Shown here piece by piece: positions 53,201 to 60,742 of a DNA stretch of 64,000 nt. The notes under the pieces were generated by a model. It was not told the DNA's origin and searched no databases. It was given only the letters and a program-made list of their open reading frames with translations. The position numbers and the translations under genes are program-made. The stretch comes from Flavobacterium tistrianum. Its GTDB lineage: Bacteria; Bacteroidota; Bacteroidia; Flavobacteriales; Flavobacteriaceae. Within the stretch, counting starts at the first letter, position 1, and each line of letters begins with the position of its first letter. The DNA lies in NCBI RefSeq assembly GCF_003254545.1, contig NZ_QJRH01000063.1:123420-187419 (forward strand), written 5' to 3'.

Positions 53201-53896
53201 TTATGCTCTTTGAATTATATTGACAAATTCTAAAATCTGTTTCTGAATTTTTAAAGCAAAATTATCAATCTTTCCGTTCAATAAGTGGTAAGCACTATAA
53301 GCAATAATACCCACAATTAACCCAGAACCAGAACTGATCATTTTTTCGTATAAACCTCCAGAAATGTTTCCGATACTAATATTTTCTGTAACCGAAATGC
53401 TGTAGAAAATTTTGATAACCCCAGAAATCGTTCCAATGAAACCTAACGTTGGCGCAATACCAGCAATAAGTCCAAGATGACCTAAATGTCTTTCCATTTC
53501 TCCAATTTCGATATCGGCTGCGCGGTCCATGTTGGCTTCAATTTCTGCAATTGGTCTTCCAATTACCAAAACACCTTCTTTCAAAATATTTCCGGCAGCA
53601 GTATTGTTTCTTTCTACAATTGTTCTTGCCAATTCGATATTTCCAGAATGTAATTTTTCACCAATATCTTGCATCAATCTGCTGTCAATTCTTGAAGCAC
53701 GGCTAATGTACATATAACGTTCAAAAATCAGGTAGATTGTATAAAACAGCAACAACGCGATCGGAATTAAGAACACTCCCCCTTTCATGATGAAACCAAA
53801 CATTGAAATTTCATTTTGCGGTGCCGCGATCTTTTCGACCACTACATTTGAAGCATTTGCGATTGTATCTGTTTGTAACTGAATAAAAGTAAACAT
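53201..53896 (-). CDS. exbB: MotA/TolQ/ExbB proton channel
   Basis: A 231-residue protein with three membrane helices: one near residues 33-55 (IMKGGVFLIPIALLLFYTIY) and two in the conserved MotA/TolQ core (HLGHLGLIAGIAPTLGFIGTI and a Gly-rich MISSGSGLIVGIIAYSAYH). It forms the stator channel with ExbD and drives TonB-dependent transport. First gene of the exbB-exbD pair, divergent from folC. Confidence 0.92.
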   Translation of the reverse strand: MFTFIQLQTDTIANASNVVVEKIAAPQNEISMFGFIMKGGVFLIPIALLLFYTIYLIFERYMYISRASRIDSRLMQDIGEKLHSGNIELARTIVERNNTAAGNILKEGVLVIGRPIAEIEANMDRAADIEIGEMERHLGHLGLIAGIAPTLGFIGTISGVIKIFYSISVTENISIGNISGGLYEKMISSGSGLIVGIIAYSAYHLLNGKIDNFALKIQKQILEFVNIIQRA

Positions 53897-54026
53897 ATAT
53901 TAATTCTGGTTTTTAATAATTAATTCTAAAAAATATTTGAAATTTGCAATAAAGATAATTTTCGCTGTAATATTAAACTACAAAAATCGAAATTTATTTC
54001 AATCAACAACCATTTTATCTAAACAA

Positions 54027-55253
54027 ATGAACTATCAAGAGACTACCAATTGGATGTTTAATCAGCTTCCAATGTACCAATTGCAAGGGGCTTCTGCGTA
54101 TAAAGAAGATTTAACGAATATCAAATTATTGGCAGCCCATCTTGATAATCCGCAGAACTGGCTGAAATGCATTCACGTTGCGGGAACAAACGGAAAAGGT
54201 TCCACATCGCACATGCTTTCTTCTGTTCTGCAAGAAGCAGGTTACAAAGTGGGTTTGTATACTTCACCTCACTTGAAAGATTTTAGAGAAAGAATTAAAA
54301 TAAACGGAAAAGAAATCTCGGAAGAGTTTGTGATCGAATTCATTGCAAAACACAAATCCTTTTTTGAAGCCAATGATATGAGTTTCTTCGAAATGTCAGT
54401 TGGATTGACGTTTGATTATTTTGCTGCCGAAAAAGTTGATATTGCTATTATTGAAGTTGGTTTGGGCGGAAGACTAGACGCGACAAATATTATTACGCCT
54501 TTGGTTTCGGTAATTACCAATATTGGCTTAGATCATACGCAATTTTTAGGGAATACTCTGGAAGCTATTGCAGGCGAAAAAGCTGGAATTATAAAACCAA
54601 ATGTTCCTGTAGTAATTGGCGAATATACCGATGAAACTAAACCTGTTTTTTTGGCTAAAGCCGAAGAAAACAACGCGCCGATTTCTTTTGCTTCAGATTT
54701 AATCGATCAGATTTATTTGTCTGATTTGATTGGAGATTATCAGTTTCACAATAAAAAAACGGTTCAGCAAACGATTTCCATTTTGAATAATGAAACCGAT
54801 TTTAAAATTTCCGTAGAACAATTAAAAGAAGGTTTACTTAATGTTGTAAAAAATACGGGTTTGCAAGGCAGATGGCAGCAATTGGGAGAAAACCCCAAAA
54901 TTATTTGCGACACGGCACACAATAAACATGGATTATCTGTCGTAATGAATCAGCTAAAAAACGAAAAATTTGAAAACCTTCATATTGTTTTGGGCGTTGT
55001 TAATGATAAAGATCTGGATTCTATTTTGCCACTTTTCCCAAAAGATGCGCAATATTATTTCTGCCATCCGAATTCGTCACGAGCTTTGCCAGCAGAAACT
55101 TTAAAAAATGCAGCTGAAAAATTCGATTTAATTGGAGAAAAATACAATTCTGTTGAAATGGCTTTCGCGGAAGCAAAGAAAAATGCCTCGGAAAATGATT
55201 TTATCTACGTTGGCGGAAGCACTTTTGTGGTTGCCGAATTGCCTTTGAACTAA
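54027..55253 (+). CDS. folC: Folylpolyglutamate synthase/dihydrofolate synthase
   Basis: A 408-residue Mur-ligase-fold enzyme. ATP-binding GTNGKGSTSHML (about 50-61), YTSPHLKDFRERI, EVGLGGRLDATNII and NIGLDHTQFLGNTLEAIAGEKAGI are the FolC signatures. I start at MNYQETTNW (54027), because the 30 upstream codons run through the exbB-folC intergenic region. It adds glutamates to folates. Transcribed alone. Confidence 0.94.
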   Translation: MNYQETTNWMFNQLPMYQLQGASAYKEDLTNIKLLAAHLDNPQNWLKCIHVAGTNGKGSTSHMLSSVLQEAGYKVGLYTSPHLKDFRERIKINGKEISEEFVIEFIAKHKSFFEANDMSFFEMSVGLTFDYFAAEKVDIAIIEVGLGGRLDATNIITPLVSVITNIGLDHTQFLGNTLEAIAGEKAGIIKPNVPVVIGEYTDETKPVFLAKAEENNAPISFASDLIDQIYLSDLIGDYQFHNKKTVQQTISILNNETDFKISVEQLKEGLLNVVKNTGLQGRWQQLGENPKIICDTAHNKHGLSVVMNQLKNEKFENLHIVLGVVNDKDLDSILPLFPKDAQYYFCHPNSSRALPAETLKNAAEKFDLIGEKYNSVEMAFAEAKKNASENDFIYVGGSTFVVAELPLN

Positions 55254-55363
55254 AATATACTTTTGATATAGAAAAAACTTCAAAAAAATCATTTTAATAA
55301 CAAATTCATAAACAAGGAGATATAAACTATTTTTAAAAAAGTTTTATTTTTTATTCGAATTTC

Positions 55364-55394
55364 TTTGCAGAACTCAAAAACTAGCGTATATTTG
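55364..55394 (+). promoter_or_regulatory. Promoter of tRNA-Val
   Basis: TTTG (55364-55367), 19 bases, TATATTTG (55387-55394): full consensus. The tRNA begins 39 bases later, fitting a leader that is then processed. Confidence 0.75.
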
Positions 55395-55432
55395 CACTCG
55401 CAATCACGAAATGATAGCAACCTAGTAAAATA

Positions 55433-55510
55433 GGGCGATTAGCTCAGCTGGTTCAGAGCACCTCGTTTACACCGAGGGGGTCGGGGGTTCGAACCCCTCA
55501 TCGCCCACCA
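55433..55510 (+). tRNA. tRNA-Val (anticodon UAC)
   Basis: Acceptor GGGCGAT (55433-55439) pairs with ATCGCCC (55500-55506), with an encoded CCA at 55508-55510. The D arm AGCTCAGCTGGTT, the anticodon arm CCTCG-TTTACAC-CGAGG (anticodon TAC at 55468-55470) and a T arm with GGTTCGAACC are complete. The anticodon reads GUA valine codons. Confidence 0.97.
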
Positions 55511-55513
55511 AGA

Positions 55514-55544
55514 AACTCCTTAAGAAATTAAGGAGTTTTTTTTA
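55514..55544 (+). terminator. Terminator after tRNA-Val
   Basis: AACTCCTTAA and TTAAGGAGTT, 10-bp perfect stem with a GAAA loop, then T8. Confidence 0.9.
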
Positions 55545-55615
55545 TGCTTATTTTATTTCCAGAATTCCCACCATTTTTTTTCGCCTGTTATTTTTAAGTT
55601 TAATTCAACACAATC

Positions 55616-55717
55616 TTGTCATTTCGAGGAACGAGAAATCACACTCGAGCATCGACACAGATTGGCGATATACTTTATGGAATTTCTAGTGTGATTTCTC
55701 GTTCCTCGAAATGACAA
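55616..55717. repeat. Dispersed ~100-bp palindrome, copy 3 (variant arms)
   Basis: Keeps the TTGTCATTTCGA...TCGAAATGACAA ends and a shared centre (GACACAGATTGGCGATA; copy 2 has CACAGATTGG, copy 1 has AAAGATTGGCGA), but the inner arms differ: GGAACGAGAAATCACACTCG pairs with the sequence around 55691-55708. Compensating changes on both arms indicate conserved pairing. Confidence 0.85.
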
Positions 55718-55875
55718 ATCCTTGTCTAAAATTAAGCCTGAGAACAGAATTAAAAATCCTTACCATAAAAATCGTATTTTTGTTTACCGCTCCCCAAGAA
55801 AATCTACACGAACGCTTAATCCAAGCCAAAAAAGACAAAGTTGAATATCTCGAAAAAATAGCAAAAGGAAAATAA
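55711..55875 (+). other. Short ORF of 54 codons, possible gene remnant
   Basis: An ATG inside the end of the palindrome (GAAATGACA) opens a 54-codon frame ending in a stop at 55873. The last part, TAPQENLHERLIQAKKDKVEY followed by LEKIAKGK, looks like a real helical protein end with normal codon choice, but the beginning has no such character. It could be the 3' relic of a gene interrupted by the repeat. I do not recognise the parent. Low confidence that it is expressed. Confidence 0.3.
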
Positions 55876-55890
55876 CCTTTTAAAGCATAA

Positions 55891-55924
55891 AAAAACTCCA
55901 TTATTTCTAATGGAGTTTTTTCTT
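55891..55924 (-). terminator. Terminator of DUF6090-like gene (minus strand)
   Basis: AAAAACTCCATT and AATGGAGTTTTT form a 12-bp stem with a 6-base loop; A and T runs on both sides. Two bases from the gene's stop. Confidence 0.85.
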
Positions 55925-55925
55925 T

Positions 55926-56633
55926 TTATTTATTCAGCTCTTTTTCAATTTCTTTAATAAGCTCAACTGCAAGTGGTTTTGTGTTTTCTTTGTAAACCCT
56001 TATGTTATTTCTACCTAGTTTAACAAGATATGCAAGTGTCTTTTTATATTTCGGATCTGAATATAATTCTTTTTCCGGCTTATCTGCATTTTCTATTTCT
56101 TTATCAAAACACTTAAACAAAAACTCAGTGTACATTTTATCAACCTCATTAGCCGCTGGAACAAATATTTGGTAATAGTTTAAGATTTTCTGTTTCAATT
56201 TTTCGTCTTCAATGTAGCCAAGTTTACCACTTGATTTAAAACTTTCGTAATTACCTATAGTCAATGTTTGTCCGTGCGAATGAATTGGAAAGTTTACTTT
56301 ACCTTTAGATTTATAAATACTATCTAGTTGAGAAGGCGTTAATGCCAAAATTTTTTCGTAGTCTGCGTTTGTCTTTTGGTACATTCCCACTTCTCTGTCA
56401 ATACTTTCTATATCATTCTTCAAATCATTCTTTAAATTACCAAGAAACACAGCTACTTCTTTTTGTTGGTGTCTATGCTCGCTCCAACCGTGCAGCCATA
56501 TCGAAAGTGTCACAGCAAAAACAATAATAAATATTTCTATAATGATTTCTTTTACCTTTTCTCCAAATGTGTGTTCTGAATTTTTCACCGTTTTATAAAT
56601 TTTTTTTGAATGTTTCGATATTTCTTCTTGCAT
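55926..56633 (-). CDS. DUF6090-like membrane-anchored protein
   Basis: A 235-residue protein with one membrane helix (about 29-49, IIEIFIIVFAVTLSIWLHGW) preceded by a basic cytoplasmic head and followed by a helical extracytoplasmic domain with LTIGNYESFKSSGKLGYI and LNYYQIFVPAANEVDKM. The helix-WLHGWSEHRH junction and the IGNYESFKSSGKL motif are typical of DUF6090 proteins in Bacteroidota. Function is unknown. Confidence 0.72.
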   Translation of the reverse strand: MQEEISKHSKKIYKTVKNSEHTFGEKVKEIIIEIFIIVFAVTLSIWLHGWSEHRHQQKEVAVFLGNLKNDLKNDIESIDREVGMYQKTNADYEKILALTPSQLDSIYKSKGKVNFPIHSHGQTLTIGNYESFKSSGKLGYIEDEKLKQKILNYYQIFVPAANEVDKMYTEFLFKCFDKEIENADKPEKELYSDPKYKKTLAYLVKLGRNNIRVYKENTKPLAVELIKEIEKELNK

Positions 56634-56784
56634 AATTTAATCTTGTAATTTTATCTAGTTGTTATTTGTAGCTTATTTTAGTACGTTTTTAAATTTTATC
56701 AGTTCAAAAGCGAATATAAGACTATTTGCAAAAAAGCTCTTTAATTTCTTAAAAAGCTTTCTTTACATTTTTCAATTTTAATGA

Positions 56785-57147
56785 TCAGTCATTATCATTT
56801 TGTATTTTCTCACATACTTTTTCAAGAAGACTTTTCGTTTGCTTAAAATATCTCATTTTATCATCAATTTCTTTTATTTTGGCTTGAAAAAGCTCCAATG
56901 TTTCTGGTTTCGAATCTGTTGTCTCGAACCAGCTAATTAATATTTTCTTTATTTCTGCCAAAGTAAATCCAACTTCTCTTGCTTCTATAATAATTTCTAG
57001 ACGCTCGATAGTATTAGCATCGTAATGTTTGTAATTATTTGATGTTACCTTTTCATCAGCCAATCCTTTGATCATTCCTAAATTTTCGTAATATCTAATA
57101 GTGTGGATTGACAATCCCGTTTTTTTTGATAATTCGTTTACAAGCAT
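56785..57147 (-). CDS. MerR-family transcriptional regulator
   Basis: A 120-residue regulator. The MerR winged helix occupies residues 1-70: MLVNELSKKTGLSIHTIRYY, ENLGMIKGL, HYDANTIERLEIIIEAREVG and FTLAEIKKIL. A long coiled helix follows (LFQAKIKEIDDKMRYFKQTK), with no metal-binding cysteine pair, so a small-molecule or stress signal is more likely. I start at 57147; the nine codons upstream are AT-rich. The dyad at 57183-57205 in front of it suggests autoregulation. No clear target gene is divergent from it. Confidence 0.88.
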   Translation of the reverse strand: MLVNELSKKTGLSIHTIRYYENLGMIKGLADEKVTSNNYKHYDANTIERLEIIIEAREVGFTLAEIKKILISWFETTDSKPETLELFQAKIKEIDDKMRYFKQTKSLLEKVCEKIQNDND

Positions 57148-57182
57148 AGCATTATTTTTTTTAAAATAAAACAATAAAGCGT

Positions 57183-57205
57183 AGAGTATAGTCTATACTT
57201 TACTA
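57183..57205. promoter_or_regulatory. Dyad operator upstream of merR gene
   Basis: AGTATAG-T-CTATACT is a perfect 7-bp dyad, extending with one mismatch to GTA...TAC on the outside. It lies just downstream of the merR -7 element, where MerR-type binding could repress its own promoter. Confidence 0.6.
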
Positions 57206-57210
57206 TTGCA

Positions 57211-57218
57211 AATATACA
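57211..57218 (-). promoter_or_regulatory. -7 promoter element of merR gene
   Basis: TATATTTG on the minus strand, 63 bases before the ATG at 57147 and 5 bases before the dyad. Confidence 0.5.
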
Positions 57219-57255
57219 TTTTATTTTTTCTTTTAAAACTTAAAAAACACAAGAA

Positions 57256-57315
57256 ATGAGACATAAAACAAATTCTTCTACAGAAAACACGGACACAATG
57301 ACAAAATATTTATAA
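57256..57315 (+). other. 19-codon ORF divergent from merR
   Basis: ATG-opened frame of 19 codons and a stop (MRHKTNSSTENTDTMTKYL), on the plus strand where the target of the MerR regulator would start. It ends two bases before the terminator of the next gene. It could be a leader or the stub of a lost target gene. Coding status is doubtful. Confidence 0.25.
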
Positions 57316-57316
57316 A

Positions 57317-57346
57317 AAAAGCTCCATTTTAAGTAATGGAGCTTTT
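57317..57346 (-). terminator. Terminator of GEIHG-motif gene (minus strand)
   Basis: AAAAGCTCCATT pairs with AATGGAGCTTTT; in minus direction it is followed by a T run. Confidence 0.85.
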
Positions 57347-57365
57347 AGAAATTAGAGCGAAATCT

Positions 57366-58424
57366 TTATTTCAATTTCGTCAAAGCTTTAGAGTTTCTCA
57401 ACAAAAACACATATTGAAAATAATTAGTTGCAGAAGCATTTTTTAGAGGCACAATATTTTCTCCAAAAGCTCTAGATTTTACTGTTATTAAGTTTTTTGA
57501 TTTTAGATAAGGCGAATTTTTCGAGTTCAGTTTAAAAAGTGTGATTGATTCTGGTTTGCTTAATTCTTTCAAATCATTAATTCCTTTTACCAGCATTAAT
57601 GGTCCGTCTGCATTCATCCAGTCTACTTTTTCATCTTCAGGAGTTGGAAATTGAGGATTTTTTGGAAGATACATTTCGCTATCAATGGTATAACTTACAA
57701 AACTTGTCACTTTTACGCCCGAATCTTTTAATCCTGCAGCAAAAGTTGCTCTACCCGATTCTGTTTTCTTTTGTAGGGTATGAAAAAATCCGAAAAGCCC
57801 GTAAAATTTTTCATTTTCGATATGCATTTTTTTAATCGAATTTTTAAAATTAGCAACCATCGCTTCGTCTCTCGAACCTTTCGATTCATCATCAAAATTT
57901 TTATCGATTCCGATTACTGTAATTTTTAGAGAATCAGCCAAATTCTGGTTGTAATCATGAACAGCGCTCCATTTATCAAATAATTCCTGGCTTGACTGCT
58001 GCGGAATTCTTTTCTTGATAGATTCAACAACTTCTCTCAAAAGCGCTTTATTTTTTTCATCTCTAAGAAACAAAAAAGCATTTAACTTTTTAGCTGTCAA
58101 ACTATCCATTTCGGCAATATAATATTTGATTCCTACTTTTTTATTCAAGAAAAAAAGCATTTCCTGATCTATTTTCTGATTGTCTGCATAACCATGAATT
58201 TCTCCTAGCAAAAACACTTGCGATTTATAAAAATCTGCATCAAAAAACTTTTCATTGATTGAAGTTGTTATCTCAACATTATTTTTTGACAAATAGCCGA
58301 TATTCTCATCATTTTTAGATTCTAAAAATAATTTGTTGCTGATATACAAATAGGCAATAAAAAGTAAAATAATACTCAAAAGGCTAATAAACGTGATTTT
58401 GATAACTTTTAAAATTTTCTTCAT
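57366..58424 (-). CDS. Membrane-anchored protein with ChaN/EreA-like GEIHG motif
   Basis: A 352-residue protein with one N-terminal membrane helix (about 10-30) and a large outer domain. QVFLLGEIHGYADNQKIDQE (about 70-89) carries GExHG with a downstream Asp-Glu, and FYGLFGFFHTLQ (about 208) gives a second conserved His; this pairing is that of the ChaN/erythromycin-esterase-like/TraB group. EMDSLTAKKLNAF and VIGIDKNFDD also fit. It may bind metal or haem or be a hydrolase; the role cannot be assigned. It has its own terminator. Confidence 0.65.
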   Translation of the reverse strand: MKKILKVIKITFISLLSIILLFIAYLYISNKLFLESKNDENIGYLSKNNVEITTSINEKFFDADFYKSQVFLLGEIHGYADNQKIDQEMLFFLNKKVGIKYYIAEMDSLTAKKLNAFLFLRDEKNKALLREVVESIKKRIPQQSSQELFDKWSAVHDYNQNLADSLKITVIGIDKNFDDESKGSRDEAMVANFKNSIKKMHIENEKFYGLFGFFHTLQKKTESGRATFAAGLKDSGVKVTSFVSYTIDSEMYLPKNPQFPTPEDEKVDWMNADGPLMLVKGINDLKELSKPESITLFKLNSKNSPYLKSKNLITVKSRAFGENIVPLKNASATNYFQYVFLLRNSKALTKLK

Positions 58425-58659
58425 GGTTATGTATTAGGGTTGTTTTGATTTTGATGTAAAAATATTTTTATTCGACAGAACATTCAATTTTTATTGACCG
58501 AATTGTCATTTCCAAGAGATGAATTGTTTTTTCAATTCTTCTTTTATGGATTTATGGCATGTATCCGGAAAGCAGGTATTTTTCTCGTAAATTTACAATT
58601 CCTTCCAAGTTAGAATAAATCATTCATAACTTTAAGAATTTAAAAACTTTACATATAAA

Positions 58660-59223
58660 ATGGAAATATTAATAATAACAGGCCCACCGTATTCCGGAAA
58701 GGGTACGCAATGCGAAATTTTAAAAGACGAACTTCATTTTGAACATATTTCGACGGGAGACAGATGCCGTTTGGAAAAACAGAATGAAACGGAAATTGGA
58801 AAAATAATGTCCCAATATGAAGAAAAAGGAGATTTGGTTCCTGATTCTATAATGAAAGATCTTTTCAGCAAAATATTGGATGAAAACATTACCGCTAAAG
58901 GAATCATTTTAGACGGTTATCCAAGAACGGAACCACAGGTAAATGATTTGTTGGAACTCATTAAATCTAAAAATCTAGAAATTGGAAAAGTAATTAATAT
59001 TGATGTTCCAAAAGAAGAACTTTTAAAAAGAGCACAAAAAAGAGCTAAAACTTCTAATAGAAAAGATGACAAAGATGCTAATATTCATCTTAAAAGAATT
59101 GATGTTTTTGAGAGTTCTACCAGACCAGCAATTGAATATATGAAGTCAAAAATTAAAGTTTTAACTTTTGACGGAATGGGAACAATTGAAGAAATAACAA
59201 AACGAATTAAGGATAATTTGTAA
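58660..59223 (+). CDS. Divergent adenylate-kinase-like nucleoside monophosphate kinase
   Basis: A 187-residue paralogue of adk (20998-21570). The P-loop is GPPYSGKGT (8-16), with Tyr-Ser where adk has Gly-Ala; STGDRCR matches STGDIFR but lacks the hydrophobic next to Arg, LDGYPRTEPQVNDL is conserved, and the LID is shortened (RAQKRAKTSNRKDDKD). Active-site arginines remain, so some nucleotide phosphorylation is likely, on an unknown monophosphate. It stands alone with a terminator. Confidence 0.85.
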   Translation: MEILIITGPPYSGKGTQCEILKDELHFEHISTGDRCRLEKQNETEIGKIMSQYEEKGDLVPDSIMKDLFSKILDENITAKGIILDGYPRTEPQVNDLLELIKSKNLEIGKVINIDVPKEELLKRAQKRAKTSNRKDDKDANIHLKRIDVFESSTRPAIEYMKSKIKVLTFDGMGTIEEITKRIKDNL

Positions 59224-59245
59224 AAGAGATTGTTTTTTATAATTA

Positions 59246-59286
59246 AAAAAGCTCCAAAGTCATTTGATTTTGGAGCCTTTTTATTT
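59246..59286. terminator. Terminator after adk-like gene, bidirectional
   Basis: GCTCCAAA and TTTGGAGC, 8-bp stem with a 10-base loop, with A and T runs at the sides; serves the plus-strand adk-like gene and the minus-strand acyltransferase. Confidence 0.82.
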
Positions 59287-59300
59287 TAATAATCTTCAAT

Positions 59301-60398
59301 CTAATTTGAAACTATGTTTTTCTTCCTTTTATTATTAAAATAATTTCTCAGAGGAATATCATAAATCGTCATTACAAAATAGGCAAAACCTACAAGCAAA
59401 ATCACAGAAGCAATTACAATCAAAGTTAATTGTGTTATATCTGGTTTGTAGTTGGTATAATAATTTCCAAACATCCATAAAACCGCATAATGCGTCATAT
59501 AAAGCGGATAAGATATTTGACCAGAAAAGACACAAGCTTTTTTTAATCCAGGTTTTAAGACTGCTCCTGCTCCCAAAGAAATCAACAACGGAAAATACAA
59601 CAATACTACCAAAGGTTCAGAAAGCCAATTATATTCTGAAAATGGCATAATGAAAGCCAACAGCAATAAAAAGGTCAATCCGCCAAAACCAAGTTTGTTT
59701 TTTATAATCCAATTAGATCTATAAATAAGTAATCCTGCCAAAAAAGAATATGAAATTCTCGCACAGCCGTCCCAAAAAGTTGGGCCACTCCAACCTCCTA
59801 ATAAATTGCCAGAATTGTATCCGACATAACAAATTGCAATTGCAGATAATACGGTTAGCACGAATAAAAAGCTTCTGCCAATTCTATAAAGCACAAATGC
59901 ATAAACAATATTGGCAATATATTCCCAAAACAGTGACCAAGCTGGCGCATTAAAACTAAACAAATTAAATCCGCGATCTGCAATAACCGGAAACGGAATA
60001 AGAAATAGAGAACAGATAAATGTCAAGATAATTTTTCCTGCACTATATAATTCCAAATGTCCGCCAAATGGATCAAACAAAAAAGCCAACAATCCTAATA
60101 TTGAGCCAGCAATTACCAATGGATGCAGTCTTATTATTCTTGATATAAAAAAATTACGAAGTCCCATTTTTGCGATACGATCATCATAGGCATATCCGAT
60201 TACAAATCCAGAAAGACAAAAGAAAAAATCGACAGCTAAAAAACCGTGTCCAATAAAATTTTGGCTGGGATCGGTAAAAATCCATTCCATAAAATGGAAG
60301 ATAACAACAGCAAAAGCTGCGATGCCTCTTAATCCGTCTAAAATTTCAAAATGTTGTTTCGTTTCAAGAAGTGCTGTAGTCGATTGGCTTGTGCTCAT
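59301..60398 (-). CDS. Acyltransferase-3 family membrane protein
   Basis: A 365-residue polytopic protein with about ten helices. The family signature EILDGLRGIAAFAVVIFHFM (about 18-37, with the RGIAA-x5-H pattern and catalytic His) and FLAVDFFFCLSGFVIGYAY are conserved. Such proteins acetylate or acylate sugars of lipopolysaccharide, capsule or other glycans at the inner membrane. Substrate unknown. No other envelope genes are adjacent. Confidence 0.9.
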   Translation of the reverse strand: MSTSQSTTALLETKQHFEILDGLRGIAAFAVVIFHFMEWIFTDPSQNFIGHGFLAVDFFFCLSGFVIGYAYDDRIAKMGLRNFFISRIIRLHPLVIAGSILGLLAFLFDPFGGHLELYSAGKIILTFICSLFLIPFPVIADRGFNLFSFNAPAWSLFWEYIANIVYAFVLYRIGRSFLFVLTVLSAIAICYVGYNSGNLLGGWSGPTFWDGCARISYSFLAGLLIYRSNWIIKNKLGFGGLTFLLLLAFIMPFSEYNWLSEPLVVLLYFPLLISLGAGAVLKPGLKKACVFSGQISYPLYMTHYAVLWMFGNYYTNYKPDITQLTLIVIASVILLVGFAYFVMTIYDIPLRNYFNNKRKKNIVSN

Positions 60399-60557
60399 TA
60401 GATTGTAGTATACTTATAAATAGGCGATTTGGTGACGTTGCAAGTTCTACAAATAAATGTTCAAATCAAAATCAGATTTATTCAATTCAACTGTTAAAAT
60501 GTTTGAAGTTTCACATTTAAATAACTTTTTGCACTTTTTAGAAGAATACTTTTTTCC

Positions 60558-60565
60558 TAATTTTG
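60558..60565 (+). promoter_or_regulatory. -7 promoter element for EamA leader transcript
   Basis: TAATTTTG fits TAnnTTTG, 19 bases before the short leader ORF at 60585 and 177 bases before the EamA gene. A TTTG at 60528-60531 is 26 bases away, a little too far. The rest of the 344-base gap (60399-60557) is AT-rich with nothing recognised. Confidence 0.5.
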
Positions 60566-60584
60566 CTCAAAATCAAATTTTATC

Positions 60585-60678
60585 ATGAGTTTTAAAGGTT
60601 GTCTTCCTCCTCCAGTAAATTAATAATACGTCTTTAGTATTGACACATGACTGAATCTTCAGTCCGATTTCTTGTGTC
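60585..60678 (+). promoter_or_regulatory. Possible leader-peptide attenuator upstream of EamA gene
   Basis: An ATG shortly after the -7 element opens a 12-codon peptide, MSFKGCLPPPVN, ending at 60623, containing three consecutive prolines. Nineteen bases later a two-part hairpin (60642-60678) has an outer GACACA/TGTGTC and inner GACTGA/TCAGTC stem. A third small stem ATCCTT/AAGGAT (60713-60730) covers a GGA 13 bases before the EamA ATG. The layout could let ribosome stalling set hairpin formation, but no ligand is implied and it is untested. Confidence 0.4.
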
Positions 60679-60742
60679 TTTACCTCAATTCAATTATTAA
60701 TATTCAAAACATATCCTTCAAAAAAAGGATAGACAACTTCTT

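Noticed and set aside
55435..55510. tRNA-Val as an attachment site for an integrated element
   Set aside because: No integrase gene and no duplicated tRNA 3' end is visible downstream; the region holds only repeats and ordinary genes.
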